NCBI RefSeq assembly: GCF_006716485.1
Contig: NZ_VFPD01000001.1
Location: forward strand, 2,834,008-2,898,007
Direction of reading: 5' to 3'
Length of the DNA: 64,000 nt
Origin: Chryseobacterium aquifrigidense
GTDB taxonomy: Bacteria; Bacteroidota; Bacteroidia; Flavobacteriales; Weeksellaceae
Below the pieces are notes generated by a model. That model saw only the letters and a program-made list of their open reading frames with translations, was not told where the DNA came from and did not search any database. Position numbers and translations under genes: made by a program. Positions within the stretch are counted from its first letter, which is position 1. Each line of letters opens with the position of its first letter. Below are positions 58,363 to 64,000 of the stretch, one piece after another.

Positions 58363-58749
58363 TTATGCCGCACCTAGTTTTATTCTCAGGTTTTCGATAA
58401 GATTTTCCCAATACATTGCATTTTCCTCTTCATCACCTTCTTCACAGAAATCTGTAATATTTAAAGCAAGATCTTCTGTAATATCATCAATTGTGATAGT
58501 CATTTCAAAGAAATTTTTTGTTCCTTCATCTTCTTCCCATCTGAAACGCACGAAACCTTCAGGCTTATATCTGATCAAAGTGGCCTTCTCAGCAGGTCCT
58601 CCACCCCAGCTAAAAAAGAAATCATCGCCTTTCTCTGTTACCTCATCCGCAAACCATTCAGACAATCCCTCTGCAGTCGCCAGATATTCGTATAAAATCT
58701 CTGATAAACAGTGCATTGGAAATTCGTAATGGACTTTATGTTTCGCCAT
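58363..58749 (-). CDS. START-like domain protein
   Basis: The 128-residue protein resembles the small START-like/AHSA1 proteins conserved in Bacteroidetes: KVHYEFPMHCLSEILYEYLATAEGLSEWFADEVTEKGDDFFFSWGGGPAEKATLIRYKPEGFVRFRWEEDEG and an acidic C-terminal helix NAMYWENLIENLRIKLGAA. The function is unknown; a hydrophobic ligand or partner is likely. It is a single gene closed by a palindromic terminator. Confidence 0.83.
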   Translation of the reverse strand: MAKHKVHYEFPMHCLSEILYEYLATAEGLSEWFADEVTEKGDDFFFSWGGGPAEKATLIRYKPEGFVRFRWEEDEGTKNFFEMTITIDDITEDLALNITDFCEEGDEEENAMYWENLIENLRIKLGAA

Positions 58750-58902
58750 ATAATCTTTGTTTTATCGTCCCGCAATATATAAATTAATTTTTTTATTACG
58801 CAAAAAAACAATTACTTTTTTATAGAATCTGTATGATATTTGTCACTGGATTTAAATCTCTGTGATGTTAAATTTTAAAGCTAAAAGTTACCATGCAAAA
58901 CA

Positions 58903-58935
58903 TAAAAAAATCTCCCCATTCAGGAGAGATTTTAT
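58903..58935 (-). terminator. Terminator after the class III aminotransferase
   Basis: On the minus strand AAAATCTCTCC pairs with GGGGAGATTTT around TGAAT, followed by T. It begins 2 bp after the stop. Confidence 0.82.
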
Positions 58936-58937
58936 CT

Positions 58938-60113
58938 TTAATTTTCATTCAGTATATCGAGAATAATCTGACATCCTTCACGGATTTCTTCCAGAGATAA
59001 TGTAAGGGGCGGAGAGATTCTCAGGTATTCATTTCTGTACAATTGCCAGAAAACAATAAGCCCTCTTTCCATACATTTTTTGGCCACTTCCAATGTGTAT
59101 TCAGGAGTTCCCAGGTTAACAGCAAGCATTAATCCTTTACCGTTGATATTTTTGATTTTAGGATGAACCAAAAGTTCTCTGAACAACTTCTCTTTTTCCT
59201 CCACTTCATTCATTAAGCCGCTTTCCAGCACTTCTTTTAAAGTAGCGTAACTTGCGGCCGCAATCAACGGATTTCCTCCAAAAGTAGTAATGTGACCCAA
59301 TTTAGGAGAATGTGAAAGCGTTTCCATGATTTCTCTGGAACTCATAAAAGCTCCTACAGGAACACCGCCTCCCATTCCTTTACCCATGACAAGAATATCA
59401 GGAACGATACCAAAGTGCTCGAAAGAGAATAACTTCCCTGTTCTTCCGAATCCCGGCTGTATTTCATCTAAAATTAAAAGCGCTCCTACTTCTTCGCATC
59501 TTCTTTTTAATTTGATCAGATAGTCGTTATCCGGAACGAGAAACCCCGCTGCTCCCTGAATGGTTTCAAGGATAACACAAGCGGTCTTCTCCGTAATTTT
59601 ACCAAAGTCTTCTTCATTGTTAAATTCAATAAAAGACACCATTGGCAGTAAAGGACGGAATTCTCTCTTGTGGGTTTCATTTCCTGAAACACTTAAAGCC
59701 CCATGGGTATTTCCATGGTAAGAGTTTTTAAAGGAAACAATTTCCTCCCTTCCAGTATATCTTTTAGCCAGTTTTAAGCTTCCATCGATAGCTTCTGCAC
59801 CGCTATTCACAAGGTAAGTCACTTCTAATGGATCAGGCGTCGCTTCTGCAAGCAAACTGCATAATGCGACAGGTTTTTCCTGTGCATATTCTCCGTACAC
59901 CATTACGTGAAGATATTTATCCGTCTGTTCTTTGATTGCATTCACAATTTTAGGATGTGAATGTCCCAAAGTATTGGCAGAAACCCCTGCTACAAAGTCA
60001 AGATATTTCTTCCCGTCTGTACCATAAATATAGCTTCCTTCAGCTTTTTCAACTTCAAAACCTGCAGCAAACTTAGTAGTTTGTGCCTGATATAGAAAAA
60101 AATCTTTTTGCAT
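58938..60113 (-). CDS. Class III aminotransferase (acetylornithine/ornithine type)
   Basis: The 391-residue PLP enzyme has the class III pattern: YIYGTDGKKYLDFVAGVSANTLGHSHPKIVNAI, LVNSGAEAIDGSLKLAKRYTGR, LLILDEIQPGFGRTG with Asp216 and Glu217, and the PLP Lys245 in GKGMGGG. It resembles acetylornithine or ornithine aminotransferases and related 4-aminobutyrate enzymes. Annotation to a single substrate is not safe. No arginine genes are adjacent. It is monocistronic; the secreted-protein gene upstream ends 27 bp before its start. Confidence 0.88.
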   Translation of the reverse strand: MQKDFFLYQAQTTKFAAGFEVEKAEGSYIYGTDGKKYLDFVAGVSANTLGHSHPKIVNAIKEQTDKYLHVMVYGEYAQEKPVALCSLLAEATPDPLEVTYLVNSGAEAIDGSLKLAKRYTGREEIVSFKNSYHGNTHGALSVSGNETHKREFRPLLPMVSFIEFNNEEDFGKITEKTACVILETIQGAAGFLVPDNDYLIKLKRRCEEVGALLILDEIQPGFGRTGKLFSFEHFGIVPDILVMGKGMGGGVPVGAFMSSREIMETLSHSPKLGHITTFGGNPLIAAASYATLKEVLESGLMNEVEEKEKLFRELLVHPKIKNINGKGLMLAVNLGTPEYTLEVAKKCMERGLIVFWQLYRNEYLRISPPLTLSLEEIREGCQIILDILNEN

Positions 60114-60140
60114 TTCAGAAATATTTTATGAAAGTCTAAA

Positions 60141-60731
60141 TCAGTTTTCTTCTTTAGTACCTTTCTTTATTTTTATTTTAGATGTATTGTTGTAATCAAA
60201 ATCAGAAAGATCATCGAGCTCAGTCTGAATTTTCTGTTTCCAGTCCTGTAGTTTCTGAGTATTAAGGCCATAATTGGTTTCATTGTCTATCAGGGCCTGA
60301 GCTTTTGTATATTCAGCTGTCAGATTATTAAACACTTCATTGGCATAAGTAAAACCTTTCCACAGCGTATTTTTATGAATAAGAAGATCTTTACGCATTT
60401 TTCGGGCATATACTTCGGCTAAATCAAAATTGACCTGCTGATATTCTATCATAGCCGGAATATTGCGAGAATCAGGATTTATTGATGAAGCACTGCTGGA
60501 AAATTTATTGATAATCTTTTTATTAAAATTATTACTTAGCGCATTAAATCCCCTTAACTGATAAGAAAAGTTGATTGCTGATCTGATTGAAATACGATCA
60601 TCATGGGTAATCAATTTATAATCCTCTTTCTGTAATTTTCGTTCTTTACTCCATACAAATTCACCCGGTTGTAAATCTTGTGAAAAAAACATCAATGGAA
60701 AAAATAATAACAGTAACAGAATTTTTTTCAT
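60141..60731 (-). CDS. Secreted protein resembling DUF922 with lost His motif
   Basis: The 196-residue product starts with a signal peptide (MKKILLLLLFFPLMFFSQ). The middle part recalls DUF922, a predicted metallopeptidase-like family: SAINFSYQLRGFNALSNNFNKKIINKFSSSAS and then EYQQVNFDLAEVYARKMRKDL. Family members usually have a HEQxHFD motif there; here the two His positions read Tyr and Asn. It follows the OstA-like gene after 12 bp. If correct, the enzyme is inactive or repurposed. This assignment is by eye and moderate. Confidence 0.6.
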   Translation of the reverse strand: MKKILLLLLFFPLMFFSQDLQPGEFVWSKERKLQKEDYKLITHDDRISIRSAINFSYQLRGFNALSNNFNKKIINKFSSSASSINPDSRNIPAMIEYQQVNFDLAEVYARKMRKDLLIHKNTLWKGFTYANEVFNNLTAEYTKAQALIDNETNYGLNTQKLQDWKQKIQTELDDLSDFDYNNTSKIKIKKGTKEEN

Positions 60732-60743
60732 ACCTATTGCTTT

Positions 60744-62483
60744 CTATTTTCTTACTCTCTTTGGTTTTTTAGCTTCTTCTTTAGCTTTTTCGTCGTCAAT
60801 TGCTTTCTGTGCTTTATCAAACAATTCGCTATCAGCCGTATATTGTATTTCTTCGTTGTTTGGACTGTCTACAAGGATATCCTGCCATTTCCGGATCCGG
60901 TCTTTTGTATTCCAGTTGAAATCCGGGAATTTTCTTTTCGAAGGTTCTATCATACTCATAGGATAAGTATCGGAAGCTGCTCCAATACTGCAGGAAATAA
61001 TCTGGAGTGCTCTTTCTTCAAACAATGCTCCGATAATTCCGCAGGTAGATAATGTAATTCCTATTCTTTCAGGCTTTTTAGTTTCCTGATCAGTATCATC
61101 AACATATACGATTGACTGCGCGTTTCCAACTACTCTTGCTTCTTTAATCGCATTTTTCTCATAGTACACCGTCATGAATTTCCCTTTCACCTGATTAAAT
61201 TCGTCTTTCAGGGTAAGTGAATCTACTTTACTGATGGCAAAGGCATTTCCGATTACTTTCAGAGAGTCAATATCTTCTGTTTTGGTATTGAAATAAGCTT
61301 CCACTTTATCTCCTGTAACCTGTTTCTCACCGCTCCAAAGAATCGGGTTGGTATACATATGCATGATTCCGTCTGTTTCATTGAAGGCAATGGAGTCTGC
61401 TCTTCCTTGTGCATTGGATTTAAAAATACGTGCCTTTTTAAAAGCTCTCAGATAGCTTTTCTTGATTTTAATATCTAATGTATCCGGTCTTTGGTAAGAG
61501 ATAATTTTTTCTGCAGCAAAATAAATGGAGTCTTTTTCCATTACTTTTACAGCATAAGGATTTTTAGTCATCATTGCGGAGTCTTTTTTCTCAAAAATTT
61601 CTCCATAACCTCCTTTTATATATCTCCTTTCTATAGGATCATCAAGGGTTACATTTCCTGTTGCTTTGCCAAATCCTGAAATCTGATTATAGTACATATC
61701 ATCACCGGTAAGGATTTTTTCATTATAAAAGATCCTGGAGTTTTTGGTTAGATAAGCCTCTTTGGAATCCATTTTATAAGTTCCTTTTTCCGTGTAGATT
61801 CTGTTTCTTGGATTGGTTTTGCTGGTAATGGTTGTAGGACCTAGAAAATCAGCAATTTTTGTATTCTGATTCTGCTTGATGTTGGGTCCTTCTATAGTAT
61901 ACTGAGGGGTTTCAATCTTTACATTTCCAGTAAGATCTACCACTCTTGTATTAAGAAAATAGGTTCCTACTTTGGCATAGGTTACGTTCTGCCCATCAGA
62001 AATTGTCCCTCCTGTGTTAAAATAAGCCTGATTAGCCAACCTGTCATAGTACAGGATATCTGTTTTTATGGTTTGTTTAGGATCAGTTAAAACCACATTT
62101 TTCCGGGCAACACCTTTCTGGGTATTGGCATCATATTCCATTTCACCTGCTGTGATGACAGATCCGTCGGTGTTCTGAAGTCTTGTATTGCCTATTGCTT
62201 TTACAAAGTTTTCTTCATTATACAATACTACTTCATCTGCTGTAAGGATGGAGCCTTGGTGTTCTATCTGAACATTTCCGGTAAAATATTGATTTCCGTC
62301 GTATTTTTCAGGGTTTTTCTTGATCTCGTCCGCATGGATGATCTTTACTTTATCTTCAGGTCTCACCTGTTTGGGCTGAGCCGGTGAAGGAGCCTGCAAA
62401 TAAGGATCTCTCTTCACAGGAGTTTTATCCTGCGCAAAGCTTAGCGTAGAAATAAAGAGTAACAGAAAAAGGGCTATTCTCAT
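60744..62483 (-). CDS. OstA-like (LptA/LptD N-terminal) protein
   Basis: The 579-residue product has a signal peptide (MRIALFLLLFISTLSFAQ). Repeating beta-strand units of the OstA/LptA jelly-roll type follow: VKIIHADEIKKNPEKYDGNQYFTGNVQIEHQGSILTADEVVLYNEENFVKAIGNTRLQ and many further GNVxL/xVxGNA repeats up to about residue 470. The C-terminal part is lysine-rich (KEEAKKPKRVRK). OstA domains carry lipopolysaccharide across the periplasm. It is in a unit with the Fur-type gene upstream (3-bp gap) and the secreted protein downstream. Confidence 0.87.
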   Translation of the reverse strand: MRIALFLLLFISTLSFAQDKTPVKRDPYLQAPSPAQPKQVRPEDKVKIIHADEIKKNPEKYDGNQYFTGNVQIEHQGSILTADEVVLYNEENFVKAIGNTRLQNTDGSVITAGEMEYDANTQKGVARKNVVLTDPKQTIKTDILYYDRLANQAYFNTGGTISDGQNVTYAKVGTYFLNTRVVDLTGNVKIETPQYTIEGPNIKQNQNTKIADFLGPTTITSKTNPRNRIYTEKGTYKMDSKEAYLTKNSRIFYNEKILTGDDMYYNQISGFGKATGNVTLDDPIERRYIKGGYGEIFEKKDSAMMTKNPYAVKVMEKDSIYFAAEKIISYQRPDTLDIKIKKSYLRAFKKARIFKSNAQGRADSIAFNETDGIMHMYTNPILWSGEKQVTGDKVEAYFNTKTEDIDSLKVIGNAFAISKVDSLTLKDEFNQVKGKFMTVYYEKNAIKEARVVGNAQSIVYVDDTDQETKKPERIGITLSTCGIIGALFEERALQIISCSIGAASDTYPMSMIEPSKRKFPDFNWNTKDRIRKWQDILVDSPNNEEIQYTADSELFDKAQKAIDDEKAKEEAKKPKRVRK

Positions 62484-62486
62484 TAA

Positions 62487-62960
62487 TTAGTCATTCTTAG
62501 TGCCATAGAAATATAGCGAATGAGAATCAATTTTTACGCCAAAAGCTTCTTCAATGGCTTCTTTGATTCCTTGGATTCTTGGGTCACAGAATTCAATAAT
62601 TTCTTCAATTTCTTTATCAGAGTCTTTTTTGTAGATCACCAGGTGGTCATGCTGTTTGTCAAAATAAGACTTTTCATAAGATGAAGAAGTCAATGTCTTT
62701 TCTCCGAACTGATGCTTACGGATTAAGCCAGCATCAAGGAAGATTTCAATAGTGTTGTAAATGGTTGCTTTGGAAACATGATATTTTTTCTGCATCATCA
62801 GAAGATACAGATCATCAACGTTAAAGTGATGATCCATATTATAAATCTCTTCCAATATCGTATATCTTTCAGGTGTGTTTCGGAACCCCTTTTCTAATAA
62901 GTAGTTTCTCAAAACATCCTTGATCAAAGCTATATTTTTTTCTTTTTGTATTGTATCCAT
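62487..62960 (-). CDS. Fur-family transcriptional regulator
   Basis: The 157-residue protein has the Fur winged-helix domain (LLEKGFRNTPERYTILEEIYNMDHHFNVDDLYLLMMQKKYHVSKATIYNTIEIFLDAGLIRKHQ). Its C-terminal dimerisation part has QHDHLVIYKKD, a shortened version of the usual HHDHxxC motif, and FCDPRIQGIKEAIEEAFGVKIDSHSLYFYGT. The CxxC zinc pairs of classic Fur are absent. Metal preference is unknown. It is the first gene of a unit with the OstA-like gene. Promoter element TAAATTTG is at 62983-62976. Confidence 0.92.
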   Translation of the reverse strand: MDTIQKEKNIALIKDVLRNYLLEKGFRNTPERYTILEEIYNMDHHFNVDDLYLLMMQKKYHVSKATIYNTIEIFLDAGLIRKHQFGEKTLTSSSYEKSYFDKQHDHLVIYKKDSDKEIEEIIEFCDPRIQGIKEAIEEAFGVKIDSHSLYFYGTKND

Positions 62961-62975
62961 TAAAAAAATTATCTA

Positions 62976-62983
62976 CAAATTTA
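62976..62983 (-). promoter_or_regulatory. -7 element of the Fur-OstA unit
   Basis: TAAATTTG on the minus strand, 15 bp before the fur start. Confidence 0.6.
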
Positions 62984-63025
62984 TTGAATTTTATTTAAAT
63001 AGATAGTATGGTTAAATACGGGTGG

Positions 63026-64000
63026 CTACGAGTTGTGGCGGAAATACCCGGACTGCTCGATCTTATTATCATAAACTGTTAATTCTGTGATCGGTGCAGA
63101 TTCTACTTCTACGTTATGCGAAGATACTCCCCAGGCCTTAAAGTCGTCACTTCCGATATACTTTACAAAGTTATAAATGTTAAGAGTAATCTTCTGTTTA
63201 ACAGTTAAAAGGATATCGTTGATATAGGTGTTATCTATGATCACATATTTAAGATCCGGTGGTATATCATGAGCTCTTAAAGATGGATGGCTGCTTCTTG
63301 ACGGAATGGTTCCGTCTGCCATTAAATCTTTAAGAACCATATTGAAATAATCATTGATTCTTCGGTCCACTTTAAATCCTAACAGGAAGTTGATTTTATA
63401 AACGGTTCCCGGAAGAATTTCATCTACGGTATATCTGAAAGTGTAGGGATCTTCCTGATTCACGATGCTCAGGATGAAGTAATGATCTGCTCTTTTGGGT
63501 TGTTTTTTGATAATGGAATAGATAATTTTTGATTCTACTTCATCATTTCTTTTTGCTCTGCTCAGATAAGCCAGATTGGTAGCGTACTTCGGAATAGTTT
63601 CGTCCAGTTTCATGTCTTTGAGAATAGACACATATTTTTCTATTTTCACAAACTGGATAAATCTTGTTTTGATCAGTCTTCCGTTATACCATGCATACAT
63701 AGAAACTCCGATAGAGCCAGCCAATACAACGGTGATCCATCCACCTTCCATGAATTTGATAATGTTGGCACTGAAGAAACCTAATTCAATTGCCATATAA
63801 ACCATTGCGAAAACCAGAATCAGGACCTTGCTTACTCTGTGTTTCAGCAGCCAGAAGACCAACAGAACTGTGGTCATCAACATCGTCACAGTAATGGAAA
63901 GTCCATAAGCAGCTTCCATTTTTCCTGACTCTCTGAAGTGAAGAACAACAATGATACACAGGATAAGAAGTCCCCAATTGATTCTTGGAATATACATCTG
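63026..64000 (-). CDS. kup: Kup-type potassium transporter, C-terminal part (partial)
   Basis: The 5' end lies beyond the window. The visible 323 or so residues cover the last TM helices and the cytosolic C-terminal domain of a Kup/HAK/KT potassium uptake protein: YIPRINWGLLILCIIVVLHFRESGKMEAAYGLSITVTMLMTT, ELGFFSANIIKFMEGGWITVVLAG, and the C-terminal domain with TVYKINFLLGFKVDRRINDYFNMVLKDL. Kup imports potassium with protons. The frame stays open to the window edge. Confidence 0.93.
   Translation of the reverse strand, partial: QMYIPRINWGLLILCIIVVLHFRESGKMEAAYGLSITVTMLMTTVLLVFWLLKHRVSKVLILVFAMVYMAIELGFFSANIIKFMEGGWITVVLAGSIGVSMYAWYNGRLIKTRFIQFVKIEKYVSILKDMKLDETIPKYATNLAYLSRAKRNDEVESKIIYSIIKKQPKRADHYFILSIVNQEDPYTFRYTVDEILPGTVYKINFLLGFKVDRRINDYFNMVLKDLMADGTIPSRSSHPSLRAHDIPPDLKYVIIDNTYINDILLTVKQKITLNIYNFVKYIGSDDFKAWGVSSHNVEVESAPITELTVYDNKIEQSGYFRHNS

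Overview
This window is an AT-rich bacterial chromosome segment from a flavobacterium, most likely Chryseobacterium or a close Weeksellaceae relative (inference from protein resemblance). Supporting signs are Bacteroidetes-type promoters (TTG, about 19 bp, TAnnTTTG) ahead of many genes, a protein with a type IX secretion sorting domain, a signal peptide-TPR-membrane-AraC regulator, an S16 protein with a long acidic/alanine tail, and a ribonucleotide reductase large subunit without an ATP-cone. No rRNA, tRNA, prophage, insertion sequence or CRISPR array was seen.

Layout. 1-2.3 kb: end of nrdB, a small protein and nrdA. 2.6-12.8 kb: a secreted leucine-rich-repeat-like protein, DUF72, an HD hydrolase/alpha-beta hydrolase pair, a PfkB kinase, DUF4241 and valS. 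12.9-21.2 kb: DUF1573 protein, PPK2 kinase, RNase P RNA, an ECF sigma/membrane-protein pair, acyl-CoA synthetase, rpoN and asnS. 21.2-21.9 kb: apparent remnants of lost genes. 21.9-27.7 kb: TPR-AraC regulator, an SDR oxidoreductase with a phased direct-repeat operator, an AraC regulator and a serine hydrolase. 27.7-34.6 kb: rpsP-rimM, nitroreductase, a Gre-like factor, an M3 peptidase and a frameshifted DUF1801 gene. 34.6-46.6 kb: small regulator-target modules (ArsR plus two SRPBCC proteins, TetR plus MFS pump, AraC plus quinone-reductase-like enzyme), acetyltransferases and tyrS. 46.8-52.7 kb: a six-gene Ter signalling operon. 52.9-64 kb: panD, HU, pdxH, YqgE, a cell-wall amidase, aminotransferases, a Fur-OstA operon and the C-terminal part of a Kup potassium transporter.

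The most distinctive system is the minus-strand operon TerD-TerD-TerY-TerY/zinc ribbon-PP2C-kinase (52686 down to 46825). It combines two calcium-binding TerD proteins, two VWA proteins, a phosphatase with an Ig-like N-terminal domain and a protein kinase with a zinc ribbon. This matches the TerY-P triad of predicted phosphorylation-dependent Ter stress systems, here without terC, terB or terZ in the window.

The most distinctive RNA signal lies ahead of tyrS: a near-leaderless, tyrosine-rich 32-codon ORF, a 7-bp closing stem, a perfect 10-bp terminator, and an 8-nt leader segment complementary to the terminator's 5' arm. Together these look like a tyrosine or TyrRS-responsive attenuator. Several other genes have the promoter -7 element only 3-4 nt before the start codon, so leaderless transcription appears common here.
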